Part shown: positions 1 to 12,903 of the stretch, piece by piece
How positions within the stretch are numbered: the stretch's first letter is position 1
Layout: the number at the start of each line of letters is the position of its first letter
Assembly: GCA_950022655.1 (NCBI GenBank)
Contig: OX465579.1
Span: 40,031,950-40,095,949 of the forward strand
Length of the DNA stretch: 64,000 nt
Reading direction: 5' to 3'
Source of the DNA: Alentia gelatinosa
Lineage: Eukaryota; Annelida; Polychaeta; Phyllodocida; Polynoidae
The notes under the pieces: model-generated
Told to the model about the DNA's origin: nothing
What the model saw: the letters and a program-made list of their open reading frames with translations, nothing else
Database searches by the model: none
Translations under genes and position numbers: made by a program

Positions 1-788
1 CATCGTGAACCATTCTTTTACATATGTAGGTAATTGCTTATTTCACTTGACTGACAACTCTTAATGATAATAAATTGTAGCGTGGTTTCCCAATCTCGTA
101 GTTTCCAAATTCACATATTTGCCTACAAACTTAAAACCTCTTCCATCTGCCACCTGTTGAGCTCTATGACTTTCGTCATTAGGACATCAATTTCTCACTA
201 TCTCCTTCCACCCACACTCATCCTTCACAATGAAACTCCCCGATTACTTCAGCTATCTGATGGCTGACCACTGGAGTCATCGCTTCTTGCTGGCAGGCTG
301 GAGTTACTCCGAGAGGGAGAGAGTTATGTTACTACCAGCGGAAACGATACTTGATGAGACTCTGGCAGTCTGTTGAAACCTCAACACCATTTGCCACCTG
401 GGGGTGACAGGAGCAGAAAACGACCACCCAAATGACGGACTGTAAAGTGAACAAAGCGTGACAGCTAAATTCCACGTTCAGGGGACACACTGAATAAGCG
501 TTACTTTTAAAGGTTACATTGAGCTATGTAGCTCTGTTAATGGAACCTAAGAAAAGGTTTACCTCACAGATGCTCAGAGCATGCGCATGTACGTTTTCTG
601 AAAGGCTTGACAGTCTTCTGTGAGGACTGATCATTTTAGGTCACGAGAAGGCATGAAAGACCATGATGAGATCAATTTCTTTACTTGTATTCTTAATTCT
701 CACAAACTAACAAACTCCTGGATATATATCAAATGATTTTTAATACTTGATATATGTTTACATTAATTGATATGACACAACGTTCCGG
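1..788. other. Left flank, no gene recognised
   Basis: AT-rich sequence with only short ORFs and no recognisable protein motif, exon pair or repeat structure. Confidence 0.5.
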
Positions 789-909
789 CATGTGTGGGCC
801 TTCATCAGGTATACTTCCTTCACTTTGTTTTCTACTGAAGTCATCCTTTGTCATGTGTGGGCCTTCATCAGGTATACTTCCTTCACTTTGTTTTCTACTG
901 AAGTCATCC
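789..909. repeat. Tandem duplication, 63-bp unit, two copies
   Basis: The block starting catgtgtgggccttcatcag at 789 is repeated almost perfectly from 852. The copies are so alike that a short ORF across them (792-1043) repeats its own peptide. That ORF looks like a by-product of the duplication, not a gene. Confidence 0.85.
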
Positions 910-966
910 TAGTGAGCACTTTACTTCCTTGTTGCCATTTATACATAATAAACTATTTGTTGATTA

Positions 967-1145
967 CAGTAGAACCCCGCGTAAGTGGACACCCTCCGTT
1001 CCGGGCCAAAGTGTACGCTTACGCGGGGTGTCCGCTTACGTGAGGGTAAAATAAACATCCAATAGAGGGAACCGTTCCGGGCTGAGGTCTCCGTTAACAC
1101 GGGGTGGCCGCTTACGCGGGGTGTCCGTTAGGCGGGGTTCTACTG
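967..1145. mobile_element. MITE with TA target duplication
   Basis: This 179-bp element has inverted ends (cagtagaaccccgc at the left, gcggggttctactg at the right). It is flanked by TA at 965-966 and 1146-1147, the target duplication expected of the Tc1/mariner/pogo superfamily. Inside, the segment gcttacgcggggtgtccg recurs in diverged copies. It has no coding capacity, so it would depend on a transposase elsewhere. Superfamily assignment is inferred from the TA and the TIR. Confidence 0.7.
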
Positions 1146-1608
1146 TACTGTGTTATCGAGATAACATCCCTTTTTTTTATCGCCCTTTCTTTTTAATCAC
1201 CTTCACATTTTAACCACCTTTACATTCCAGGTCTCAATTCTTTGCCCTGTCTTTTGAAAGGACAATTAATGTTTATTTAACGCGGTCCCTCCTATGAGTC
1301 CTAAGACTACCATATATCAGTGCTAGGAGAATCCATTCAGATAAAAAACGCCCCCCCCCCCAGATTCAATCTATATTTTATAGTTAGGAGGGCAATCATC
1401 AATTATATCACCAGTCATTGAGCTATCAACAGTCCCCACAGGTTAGACACATCAATCGAGGCAAGACAGGAGTCGCCAACAGAACAGTGCAGGTACACAT
1501 GTAAGGGGTATTTCATATTCCAACTAATCATTGCATCTGAGACGCTAAATTATCAAAGGGGTATGTGAACTAATATTTCATGACAATATATCATTATGAA
1601 GTTATTGT

Positions 1609-1652
1609 TTATATACTGGCCACATTTATAAATGTGGCCAATATATAAACTA
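1609..1652. repeat. Near-perfect 44-bp palindrome
   Basis: Arms of about 22 bp (gtttatatactggccacatt and its complement) meet at tttataaa with a single mismatch. It can form a long hairpin. No TIR element was delimited around it. Confidence 0.75.
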
Positions 1653-3575
1653 GCTAGTTGGGGACTTGAGAGATCGCTGCCTTGACTCGCTTGGTATGTT
1701 TTAGCCTTTACGCCACAATATCTGCAGATACGATGTGAATATTTGAAGTAAGTGTTGAATGCGCTAACATGAAATGGGTCGAAGTGACATGTTCAGTAAT
1801 GAATTATTTATTGAAATTTAGACATACCCTTGTGAGCGTGCCTAAGGTATTACATGTTTATATAAAGGGATTAGGAGAGATTCCTTAATAGATACAAAGT
1901 ATTATCGATGAGTGATAGGGTAATATGCATGAAACAAACTCACATCTGATGGATCCAAAGCAGAAAATGCAAATGCCATCCGGAGGACTAAAGGAAGATA
2001 ATTATCCAATTTCCTCGGCCAATCAGTTCTGTGAAATGAGTATTCGTCTCCCGCAGAAATTCAATTTTGGTGTTAGTAATTTTAAGAAAATTGGACTGGT
2101 TTAAGCGTTCAATGGCTAGAAAAGTAGGTTTGCAATCATGTACTTGATGGTTCCTGCTTGTTGAATATGGACTAAATCACATTCCGTCGAGATCTAACGT
2201 CTCTGTGTTGTCAAGAACAATAATTTCCAATAGGCTGTTTTGCCACGCAACTGATTCACCATACACACACCAAGGATTTCATTGTTTCGAAGATGAAATT
2301 CTGAATAAACAATATCTGTACGCTCAAAACGAAGATATATAGTTCATTTCAGAATTCATCATGTAGATGGATCTTTTCACAAAATAAAACATTCCGGCAT
2401 CCGTATAAATACATGACTTTGAATGATGATTTTCTCATGGATACAGCATTTATCGTTGATGTCATATAGGGAGAGAATAAAATACGGGCGCCCTTTCGGT
2501 CCACAAATTACACAAGAAATACGAGTGTGGTAGTCGTGGTCTCTGTGGTGTTAGCAATCACTACATCTGCTATCACTTTGTTGGAAAAAGATGCACTATA
2601 CACAGTCGTCAGAAAGCAGTCAGGCATACTTTAAAACCCTAATCAATTGGAAATCTGATTGAACTTTTATGTCGAAAGCAGGATTGATTTCTCGTGACAT
2701 GCATTGGTAAAATTGAACCGGACCTCATATCATTTCTGAAATTAAGACAAAGTATCAGAGAGCGCGGCATGCCGGTTGCTATTTATAATTCTCAATTAGG
2801 AAGACCTTTATGATTTTCTCTTTTTTTAACGATCAGACTATCATTTAGGCGTTACTAGAATACCCTCGGCAGACAGAACACAAAGCACGGTATACTCTCG
2901 TTTACAATGTGATTGCGAAAGGATTCTAAAATTAATTGATAGGAATCCTGCCACTCTAATAACTGGTCTGGATTTAGTTTTTGTCTGGTCAACAGAATGT
3001 TGATGGTGAAAGGTCCGAGGGTAATTGTCATTCTCATGTCCTCAGATTGAAATTCATGTACGATAATCAGAGTAGGGAGGCGGCAAGGGAATGTCATGAT
3101 AATAATCATGATTGCAGCTTTTATAACTTAGATATAATGCGGATGTATGATTTCCAGGAGAGATTACAACCTGCCCAATTTTAATGAAAAAAAAGGTTCG
3201 AGTTTGACAGGATTTTCTTGGAGTTTCACATAGGGATATAGATAACCGGAACTAAGGCTTCAACACTTAAATGCTACGAGAGTCAGATTCTCATGTAGAT
3301 AAAACTCGAACCAGCTATTAGACTCATTTCATCTCTATTTTTCTCTTATGATTAATTTCCGGCCATGTCGCAAATCTCACAGGGTCGGATTTTTGAAACC
3401 TGCTATATTACGCTTTCTTCCTGGGGTTAGACACTGACAAAATAATTTTAGAATAATACTTCTTTTTATATTTTATATTAGTCTCCTACCAAGTACCTTC
3501 CAGAAAAACATTTCCAACAAAATCAGACAAATGGTTCAGATTTGAGAGCCTTTTGAAATTGTTTATGATACTGCA
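1653..3575. other. No gene recognised
   Basis: AT-rich, non-coding in appearance. The two short overlapping ORFs near 2.9-3.2 kb lie on opposite strands, lack known motifs and have no splice partners. Confidence 0.45.
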
Positions 3576-4305
3576 TGTTGTCCACCCCCCTAAAATATTT
3601 GAAATTTCAAGAAACATTATAAAAGGTTATAATTTGAGAAAAACTGATATTATATGGTGACATATGTTATATTTGACCCAAAACATCTCTATCACATATT
3701 AGATATGAAACAAAAGCTATGAGCATATTTAGGTGTTGGGCCACACATGGGTGTTGGACAACACATTTTTTAAATCACTCAGAACAATGGACAAAATAAT
3801 ATTTGTGGCTATAATCCTTTATATTCTTAATCAAATGATAGAAATCTTCGTTTTTCAAAGCAAACCACTCAATTATTGATAAGAAACAACCCCAAATTCA
3901 TGACTTTTATCTGAGCGTGTTGTCCGACACCCCGGGGTGTCGGACAACACATCTTCAGTTTTTTAACCACAAGATGTACATTTATTTATTTAGGAAAAAA
4001 GTAAACTGGTTATTCATAAGTGGTAGGGATACTTAACATATACAGGGGTATTTGTTATTCTATTATGATTATTATTTCTTCTATACATCTTTTAACAGGT
4101 GTATTGTCCAACAGCCCATTTTTTTGAAAAAATATCATCATGGAATCACAATGTGTTAATATCAGAATGGATAATCCCATTGTATTGAAACTTTCAGGTA
4201 TCACAGCGGAGATTTAGTTCAACATCTCACAATAAAGGAAAACTAATTTCTCATTTCATATCTCATTAGTATTATCCTCTCAAACTTGGGGTGTCAGACA
4301 ACATG
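3576..4305. repeat. Spaced-box array 1 (tgttgtccRacacc box)
   Basis: A GC-richer box, forms of tgttgtccgacacc in either orientation, occurs at about 3576, 3732, 3749, 3917 (as a full palindrome), 4099 and 4288. Main copies start 173, 168, 182 and 189 bp apart. The sequence between boxes is AT-rich and visibly diverged. The architecture resembles a degenerate satellite with a conserved protein-binding box. No flanking TIR was found. Confidence 0.6.
3917..3950. repeat. Perfect 34-bp palindrome
   Basis: The arm gtgttgtccgacacccc is followed immediately by its exact reverse complement, with no loop. It is two head-to-head copies of the box that recurs through 3576-4305. Confidence 0.95.
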
Positions 4306-5207
4306 CTCTATAGGTCTCTCTGTTGGAAAATTTAAAGGTCCTGGATAGTTTTGACCATTTTAATATTTTTTCAAATTTTTACCAATTTTCAAAACTATAT
4401 TGTATACACTTCTCATGACATATGGTTTAAACACCTTAATAAAAATAATTGGCTCAACATTGTGCCTCATAGACTTTGAAAAAAAACTGAAAATCATGAA
4501 AACACTGTTTTTGTTGATTTTCGGAAGGAAATATTCCTCAGAGCTATACAAAACCCGATATAGGAATTAAAGACCATCAAAAGATGCACCAAAAATTGCC
4601 AATTTTACATCGATGAGATGCGTTAATACAACATCAGCCTTAAATAACCCTGTTTTTGGTAATTTAGCAGGTTTTGAAAATCCCACCCCACAGTATAGTT
4701 TTCTGGCAGGGTGGGCAGCCAAGCTATTCTACAGATACTTGGATTGGCACAGTACAGCCAATAGTAAGGATACAAATATCATTTTAAAGGTAAACAAGGC
4801 GGCCGTATTGCTTAGCCAACCAGAGGTTCTTCATTGACCAAAACAGAGCACAACTAAAACCTCAGCGATAGAACGACCAGTGTACAACAGGAGCTTCTTA
4901 CGAGCATTAACATGAACGAAAAATCTAACGTCATTGCGCAGACACCGTGCTACACAAGCCACATACGGCTTGAAAAGACGTTGTACTGGAAATTATAGTA
5001 AATTCGAACGATTAACCTATACTCACCCTTGCGGGATCTCAGAACACAAACGCTGATGACGTCATTGCTAATGTATACCAGCTACCTGCTGCTGCCATCA
5101 AAGATCAAATGCTCTTTTACCCGAGCCATCCAGACCATGAAAGACTTTATATTGAACAATAAAATATCAATATTTTTCTTAGAAATTGTTGATTAGGCAT
5201 TGCCTAC
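4306..5207. other. No gene recognised
   Basis: Short ORFs on both strands (63-74 codons) carry no recognisable motif. No repeat was delimited. Confidence 0.4.
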
Positions 5208-6277
5208 CACTGCATGAAAACCACTATTTTACATATATATACGCCATTGCGATAACGCACGTATCGGCTGTATCGTGGCTTGTTTATACCTGTATACACC
5301 TCTTATACGCGTCTACGTTTCGGGCGTCTACAAGATAGTTTCCATATGTAGACGCGTGCGACTTGGCTGTCTTTCACGCCTGGCGTATTTAAGATAAAAT
5401 ATACTCTGCGCAATATATATACGCCAGGCGTATATATGATACCAAAAAAAGAAGAAATTGCGACTCGCGACCCGCCCCGTCCTGTGGGTGTTGGTAGAGG
5501 ATGCACCAACACTGACCCGCCACCCGCGACCTCCCAACACCACCCCCTACCGCCCCCCCGACACCCTACCACCCCACCACCCTACACTCACTCTACCCAC
5601 AGGGAAGCCCTAGTACACCCCGCCTCCCACCAGTGTCTCTGTGCGCCTGAAGTCTTCCTCCCGACTCCGACTCCGAGTCCGCCGCCGCCTTGTTAGAAGG
5701 AGTGTGAATGCGGCCGCCACCCTCACAGCCACCCGCTCAGCCGCCCGCTCAGCCGCCCGCCCTCAGGACTGAAATCATCTTACACAAGCCTAGGAGCCGC
5801 TAATCCGACTGAGTGACACTGGGGGGAGGTGATTATATAGTAAGCCTGACTGTTCACACATTGAAATGGTGTTTTAAAGTAAAAGAAAATCAGAAAAACT
5901 GTAAAAACAATTTAATGCATGGTTTATTATGTGTAATTAATCAATTTATACTCAATCAGGTTTTATAAAGGTTTTATAAAATAAATTGGTAATATAAGAT
6001 TGTATTTTTCATATAATACAGACTTGGATGGTCAATGGAAAATTAAATATGCTACCAGTAGTGTCCCCAAGTTGCAAAGATCGGAACTATTGGATGGTGG
6101 TGTATATAAACAGAATCAGGCGTATATATGACGTATATAAGACCGCACGATGGACACGTATATACGCCACTAGATAAGGCGTCTACGAGACGCCTAATAG
6201 GTCGAACTTCTAGACGCAAAATCCTACTGTTAGACACGTTTCGTATACATATGTAAAATAGTGGTTTTCGTGCAGTG
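5208..6277. mobile_element. Non-autonomous TIR element, family R, copy 1
   Basis: This is about 1.07 kb bounded by inverted repeats of roughly 40 bp: cactgcatgaaaaccactat at the left, and the complement of cactgcacgaaaaccactat at the right. The flanking bases suggest a TAC duplication. The first and last 200-300 bp are packed with TATACGCC/GGCGTATA boxes. The middle is C-rich, including a small agccgcccgctc tandem near 5725-5765. There is no transposase ORF. The best-preserved of four copies in this window, it defines the family. Confidence 0.8.
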
Positions 6278-8308
6278 TACCATAAGTACTCCAAACGACT
6301 GATATCTAATTTAGGCCTGTTAGAACATGTCTGATTCTTAATTTTGTTTGACTTGGATTGTACACATGGTTAGACCGAGTTTTATTTCACCTTCATCTCA
6401 TCCTGAATTTCTGTATATACTATATGTTTTCTTTCTCCCCAATCATATCCTCTATCTCAGCTCATTTCCCTAAGCCTTTAGAATGATTAAATGAACATTC
6501 CATACTTTATTTCGGACGTTAAATGGATGTTACTAGAATTATAGAACCATGAAGGATAGAGAGACTCTTGAAATGAATACTGATGTAGTACAACATCGTT
6601 CCTGTGCCACATTCAAATAAATACCGTGATATGGTGCCCTCAGTGTCACTGTAGCGGGCGACTAAAAGCTGGGAGAGTAATGAGACTATGATATACTGCA
6701 TTCTTGCACAAAATAAGGACAGAGCAGCCTCCTAGGAATATGTACACACGAGCAGTGCTAGCTATAGAAGCTGGGCTTGAGGGGTTAACCACAGGAGGAA
6801 CCCTACGATGGCGCGGTCAATGGTAACAACAAGGCTTGGACCAGCCCCCACCTTTAGTCCGCCAAAGGCTATATGCGACCAAGGGAAAATCGCCACACTT
6901 AACTGTTCAAACAAAGAGGCCCACAATGAACAACTATATTTTATACTCGGCTCCTAGAGTAAAATCAACTAATAACTACAAGAACTGCTCAATAGAAGGT
7001 GGGTATGGCACCATAAACACATCATAGGGAAATACTCGAATAAGATCAAATTATTTCACGAACCAGCTGGTGTAGCAGAACAAAGGCCCCATCTCTTATA
7101 TTCAATAATAACAAAGGGTTCCATTTTATTACCTGAAATCAGATTTTCGTCTTATTCCTAGATCGTACTGGGATCAGTGATTCGAAAACTATACATTACA
7201 TACACGTTTATATTTACCACAAAGCATTGGGTAAGACGTCATTAAAACATATCGAATTCATACCGATATACCAGTAACATCTTTAATTTGGTTAATCAAT
7301 GTAATGCATATGGCGTGTCACACTGGCATATCAACACCCATTATTCAATAGTACAGGTTTATGTTGTGGCCATCCTAACCTCGGATAGGTAACTATGATA
7401 CATTGGTAAACAGTACAGTAAGTGTAAATATAGCACTGTGTAGAAGAATACCACCGTCCTTGACCATGGACGAAATTCGTGACCTTGTCTCTTAGCAGCC
7501 TCAACTCCTATTAATCGCAAGGAATTTGACTATTGGGAACACATTTGCAGTCAATGCCCATCAGGACGTCCCCAATGTTCTATGGGGAGATATTAACTCA
7601 TGGAAATGGTCCATAATATACATCAACTTCTTGTATCTTCTTATATCCAGCTTATTCGTGAATACAAATTATATTCTCTTTGCAACCAACAAGGAATCAT
7701 AATGTGATAACTATAGAAAACGTTTGTGTATAATGTTCAATGTTTTGAGAGAAGAAATAGCTTGCTATTTGGTTGGAAATATACAATATCGTTTAGTATG
7801 TGAATCTACATACAATACTCTTTTTCTTGAGTTGAGGTCAGCAGTACACTTTCTTATTGGCGGATATAGTTATCAATCCCCAATTATAGAAAACGCATTA
7901 GGTGTGTGTCATTTGCAAGTAGGAGATTGCGATGGCGTGTAATCTTCTACTTGTCAATGTAGGAGTTTACGGAAAAAAAGTCCCAAAACGTCACCGAGTC
8001 CCTGATGGGAATTCGAAATCAGAACTTTGTAACAAAGTGACAAAATACTAGATTTTAATGTTGTCAGAAATGTGCAAAATATATATATATATATATATAC
8101 ATGTATATATTTTTTTATTAGGTCAATACATCTCTCACACATGTAAGGTTTACTGATGTAGCATGGCAGCCACATTACAATGTTCGAGTCTATAGCATAC
8201 GAGCAACACACCATCTGTCAACTACAGTATAGTAACAAACAATAAGATTAAATACAGTGCATCAGTATATGTAAATGAAATGGGATGAGAACTTTACTCA
8301 GCAGTACA
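6278..8308. other. No gene recognised
   Basis: AT-rich with scattered ORFs under 90 codons. It contains a (TA)n microsatellite at about 8078-8100. No conserved protein motif or TIR pair was seen. Confidence 0.4.
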
Positions 8309-8503
8309 CTATCCTATTCCAAGGCTGTCTATAAAGTCTTTGAACCCTTCCTTGGTTTTTAGATTTTGTCCATCTTGTGATAATGAATTCCATAGTGTTG
8401 CGCCCCTATAGTATGGGCTATTTTGAATTACTGAACTTCGGGTAAAGTTAGTCCTGAAAGTGCTCTTTCCTGATCTTCGGGTTGATATGTTTCGGGCTAT
8501 CAA
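8309..8503 (-). pseudogene. LINE reverse-transcriptase C-terminal tail, fragment
   Basis: The minus-strand reading frame contains SPYYRGATLWNSLS followed by a short helix-rich end (GFKDFIDSL). This is the signature of the extreme C-terminus of non-LTR (jockey/CR1-type) reverse transcriptases, R-x-x-x-x-LWNSLP followed by F-K-x-x-L. Only about 65 codons survive. Nothing upstream in the same orientation continues the RT, so it is a 5'-truncated insertion. The same motif ends the better-preserved LINE at 12904. The fragment is directly followed by family R copy 2. Confidence 0.65.
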
Positions 8504-8548
8504 GCCACTCAGTTATTAGTCTACGCTTATAGATAATTACAGCCAGTT

Positions 8549-9442
8549 CACTACACAAAATCCACCAGTTTATTCCTATATACGCCATCACGGAAGTGCA
8601 TGTATCGGCTGTAAATCGACTTGTTTTCATATATATACGCCCATATTTCATGCCAGCATATGAGGCGTATACAAGACTGTTTCCTTTTAAATACGGACGT
8701 GTCTTGGCTATCTCACACCAGGTGTATTTGAGAGGAAATATCCTCTGTGCAACATGTATACGCCGGTCGTATAAATGTTATATATGTTTGATGTATATAA
8801 CATAAAAAAGAAGAAAGGCAGAGCGGCGCCACAATCACATGTGAGCAACCACTTCAGTGTTAGTACAGGCACACTGTGATGGTGGGGGGTAGGCAGGGGG
8901 GAGGGGGGAAACCCCCGGCTCCGCATCTCTCAAGTCTCTCCCTACACTCTCAGTGAAGCCCTGTAGCCACCCTCACAGCCGCCCTCGAAGCAACCCTCCC
9001 TGTGCGCCTTCGACTCCATGTCTATAGTCCCAACTTCTCAAAGGCTTATAAAGGCTTACATCCAGAACCCTACAGAAAAGGCTGGGTCTATTATATGTAT
9101 TTAATGTAAAGATAATTAATAGGATTTTAGAAGAATTTTATAATCAAAATTGATAATTTGACATCGGATTTTCCATATACCAAGGACTTAATGACTAATG
9201 GCAAATGGAATATGCTAAAGTGGTGTCCCCAAGTGGCAGAGATCGGAACTATTGGATAGTGGTATAAATACAACAGAATCAGGCGTATATATATGACGTT
9301 TATATGACCGCAACATGGACACGTATAGACGCCAATAGATAAGGCGTATACACGACGGAAAATATGTCAACCTTGTATACGCAAAAGCAAACCTGTATAC
9401 GCTGTTTGCATACATACATAAAGTGGTTAGTTTTGTGCAGCG
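8549..9442. mobile_element. Non-autonomous TIR element, family R, copy 2
   Basis: About 0.89 kb with inverted ends cactacacaaaatccacc and the complement of cgctgcacaaaactaacc. Internal blocks match copy 1 in order: the atatatacgcc boxes, the segment gtatcggctg, a C-rich centre, then gatcggaactattgga and the GGCGTATA boxes at the right. It is more diverged than copy 1 and non-coding. Confidence 0.75.
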
Positions 9443-9759
9443 ATTTTGGCTATTAACTCCTCGGCTCTTATGGGTCTATCATTTACATAGGCCTATATAG
9501 AGACTACGATTCTTTTTATGTCTTGTTTTTTGGTGATTTTTTTGTTTCAAAGTTTTTATCATCAAATTCTGGCACACCAGTTCTTCCATTTGACAACAAG
9601 TGTGACACCCTGTACAATAATACCTTGGCTAACTACTTCCCCACCACCACCACAAAAACATATCACAATTGCGATATCTTACAGGACGAGGTAATATAAT
9701 TACATACTTATTGCAGGTCTCAAATAATCACATTTAAGTTGACATTCCTTGTTTCAGGA
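9443..9759. other. Spacer, nothing recognised
   Basis: AT-rich sequence between family R copy 2 and the LINE relic. No feature seen. Confidence 0.4.
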
Positions 9760-10430
9760 TGCGCCTGAATTCAGTCATAGACTCCACGTGTTGCACCTCT
9801 TGGCTTAAACCATCCCATATCTTTACCCCTCGATACATGGAGATAGCACGGTAGCATAGCACAATGTTTTATGAGGATGCACAATGAAGGATCATTTGCC
9901 AGCACTCCTTGTTCTTTGGTAGCAGTGGTCAATCAATTCATCATAGTGCGAGAGTTTGTACATTATTTTTGCTAATTTCAGGTATCTACGCTGCTCAAGA
10001 TCTTTGACATCAAGGGATCTGTGCAGGTCATTTATTGACTGTTTTAGCCTAAAATAGCCTTGCACCACCTGCAGTCTCATATTTTGCGCTCTCTGTAGAG
10101 TCAACAGGTTAGCCTGTCTCCCTCCCCCCCTCCTATACAAAGCTCGGGTCGAATACAGGTACAGTATATCTGTTAAGGAACATCATTACTAATCGATTTC
10201 CTTATCTTAGATAGCCTATATATCATGTTATGTACCGACTTTAGCGTGTCTCTAACATGCGCCCCAAAATCGAGGTTCCTATCTATTGTGATTCCTAGGT
10301 AACAGTATTGCGACCTTGTTTTTAGCATGCTATCACCACAGGGTATGTCCATATCTGGTAGATAATTCATACGTGCGTTCGAGGCAAACCAACATGTACT
10401 CGTCTTTTCAGCATCCAAGCACAGCCCGTT
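9760..10430 (-). pseudogene. Decayed LINE reverse-transcriptase 3' region
   Basis: Read on the minus strand, three disconnected frames follow the order of a non-LTR RT C-terminus. The first is YLGITIDRNLDFGAHV, the post-catalytic 'YLG-x-x-x-D' block, at 10418-10173. The second is a helix-rich connection domain (NLLTLQRAQNMRLQV) at 10140-9892. The third is a YRGVKIWDGLS tail near 9840-9765. Frames change between blocks and the catalytic YADD region is absent, so this is a 5'-truncated, frameshifted relic. Its protein differs from the 12.9-14.1 kb LINE, so it is a separate lineage or insertion. Confidence 0.7.
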
Positions 10431-12279
10431 GATATTGCTTCAATGATAAATCTTGGAAGTAGTCTTGTTGTCTGTCTTGATCCCTCCAGCGGAAAAGAGC
10501 AGTGGTCTCTGAGGGGAAGTAAACACGTTTTGTTTTTTCCTAATCGATGTGATCTTACTCATATACTTTCTTATTCTGTCCAGTTAGGTTAATAGATGAA
10601 AAAGTAGAGGGAATAACTCTCTTTGAGTTCCACGTCCTGTTAGATCCGCATTCGAAACGTACTGCAAATGTAAAAATAGAGGGTGAGTTTAACGAGGTGC
10701 TTAGTTTGCCTGTAAACTGTTTGGGTTTGGACGATAGCAAGTCATAGTGACTTGCATATCATATTATACACACACCATTGGTACTGACCCAGGAATTACA
10801 TACACAATAATGACAGGTTTTGTGTTCGAGTAACCGTACTTCCCGCGTAGGTAACGCGTAGTAATATCTGTACGACAGCGAGGATATCACGTCATCAACT
10901 ACGAGAAGATTACAGTCATTCGTATACAAAACCAGTCGTTATTCTATTTATTATCCACCCACATGAATAGACCACAAGACAAAACAAGAATAGACCATGT
11001 ATCAACATATAGGATAACTACATATTCGATAAAGCCACAGCACTGTCAAGCATGCCAGTAATTTGATGTATACTTAAACAGAGTGTATAGTTCCACAATA
11101 CTCTGTATCTAACATTGATCTGATACCGGATTCATGAATGAAATGGGCTTCATCACATGAGATAATCATATTAGGGGGCAATGAAGATGTCATGGAAGCA
11201 TTCAGCATTGGGAGCAGCAAGAAACGAACATAGACGGGGTGCGCAAAGGGCGATGGGAGACAGTTAGGGTGGAGACACTTGCCAAAATGGAGATCAGGGA
11301 ATATCAGGAAATATCGGGTAATATCATATATAAGCATAGCTGGCGGTGGAAGCGCTCGCCTTTTCTTGTGATTTCGGGCGCTAAAACGATTTATCGTGCG
11401 AGTACATTCACCATCTATGATATTTATTGATGCATTACAAAGAGATCAAAACGCTCCGATAAAGCCTTAGTCTGGTGGAATCAGCACTTTAAGCATGCAA
11501 AACGATGTAATACCTTTAATTTATGATGATAAATGAGATCAATATTATTGATTTTTGGAGACCTCCTAATAGGTGCGTAATAAAATCTGTAGATTCACGT
11601 AACCCATCAGTGTGGGATTACTCCGGAGATGTTCTTGTAACCTAATAACTTATCAGTAATTGGTGACAATAAATGCTAACATTGGAGGGGTGTCTACCGG
11701 CCTCCCGATGTACACGATACACTAAGACTTTCACCTCCCGGTAAAAAATAAGAAGTGGAATCATAGCTGATATCGGGGCAGTTAGGTTTCTACGATGACC
11801 CTACGATGCACACGAATAAGGGGGGCGGGGGTGAGGGTGTCCACTGTGCTATCGATACACAGTGATAAGCTGACTAACTTCCCGATACAAATTTTTAAAA
11901 ACGTAGCGGAATCGTAGCTCATGACGGGGCAGCTAGTCAGGTTTCAACGATGATGCTACCGATACACATGGATACAAGAGGGACCCGCACCAGATAAAAA
12001 AGACTCAAACATGTGTTAATTGTCGTTGCCTATAAATGCGTATTGGTGTGTAACGGCGACGCACTTCGATGGTAAACATTTGAATAATCAACAGAAAATT
12101 ATGAAATTATCTATAATATATAAGGATAATTTTGCCAGTCAAAAATGTTGAAATTTGATTATAGATGCATTACGATATTGACTTCTTGATGCATTACGAT
12201 TTTGGCATTTTACATCGTAGTTAGGTTCAGTGGTCTATTGACGTGCAACGGCGTTGGTAGGTGCGGGATCTTTCGTTAC
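10431..12279. other. No gene assigned; expected to hold the CIB terminal exon or 3' flank
   Basis: The exon at 12280-12368 ends with a splice donor, so the last CIB exon should lie at lower coordinates. I could not identify it. The segment 11640-12270 repeatedly contains fragments like atgcattacgat and cgatacac, and looks like a decayed relative of the GGCCC-ended MITEs. A 100-bp block at 11108-11210 is repeated at 14535. Confidence 0.35.
11108..11210. repeat. Dispersed repeat, copy a
   Basis: Matches 14535-14640 in the same orientation, around the shared core gattcatgaat and a following ..atcatcaca / ttcatcaca..gcaatga.gatg.. pattern. In the minus-strand frame both copies read a similar peptide (IISCDEAHFIHES versus IISCDDAHIIHES), so the source may have been coding. 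Not identified. Confidence 0.5.
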
Positions 12280-12368
12280 CTGGCAAAATCAGGTGCTTTG
12301 GACATAACGTGCTCGAACTCTGCATACGATAGTTGCCGGTCCTCGTCCATGTCTGCTTCGACGAAAAT
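12280..12368 (-). CDS. CIB1-like: CIB exon, EF-hand 4
   Basis: An 89-nt exon follows the acceptor tgctttcag and ends before the donor gtaacg. It reads IFVEADMDEDRQLSYAEF, then EHVMSKAPDFA. This matches the family pattern of the last EF-hand and the SPDF/APDF tail that binds back into the hydrophobic groove. The loop D-M-D-E-D-R-Q-L-S-Y-A-E keeps D1, D3, D5 and E12, but has Arg where position 6 is normally Gly. It starts in phase 0, matching the preceding exon end, and leaves two bases (AG) for the final exon. It lies 16.2 kb from the previous exon. The family assignment is firm; the effect of the Gly-to-Arg change on Ca2+ binding is inference. Confidence 0.85.
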
Positions 12369-12903
12369 CTGAAAGCACATTTTCCTCTTATTAAATGCAG
12401 TTGGTGCTTTTTAAAAAATTTTTTTTATTCAGGTTAGAATTTATAAGGGACGATTGGTCATTCGCTAAGACAATTTAGCGTTCTTCCATGATCATGTCCA
12501 ACAGGTGCTTCACGACAAAAACAGGTGTACACATTTAGACAATACAATGACAGTGGTAGGCAGTTTGGATCAAAAAGTAATTGTTGTCGGCGATATTTCT
12601 TTCTTAGTTGTGTTATTTACTTACATTATGACTGTTAAATTATTGTCCTGGTCATATGACTCTGGACTCGTTTTTAGAGTTCATTTGTTTATCGTCTACA
12701 AGCATTCGCCATTACTGTTATGTTATACATTTTTATACCTACGTAGAAGGACATTTACAGGACATTTACAGGACAGCAGACAGAAAAGGTCACCCTCTTA
12801 TATCTCACACAGTGTATTTACTTTTAAATAAATAACATTGTTCTAATCAACTATATAACCTTTGCATTATTACAATATAATCTTGTCGTCGTCGAGTTAT
12901 GGT
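12369..12903. other. CIB intron segment, nothing recognised
   Basis: AT-rich intron between the EF4 exon and the LINE. The 108-codon plus-strand ORF here has no recognisable motif. Confidence 0.45.

Noticed and set aside
792..1043. 83-codon ORF with an internal peptide repeat
   Set aside because: It results from the 63-bp tandem duplication and runs into the MITE at 967.
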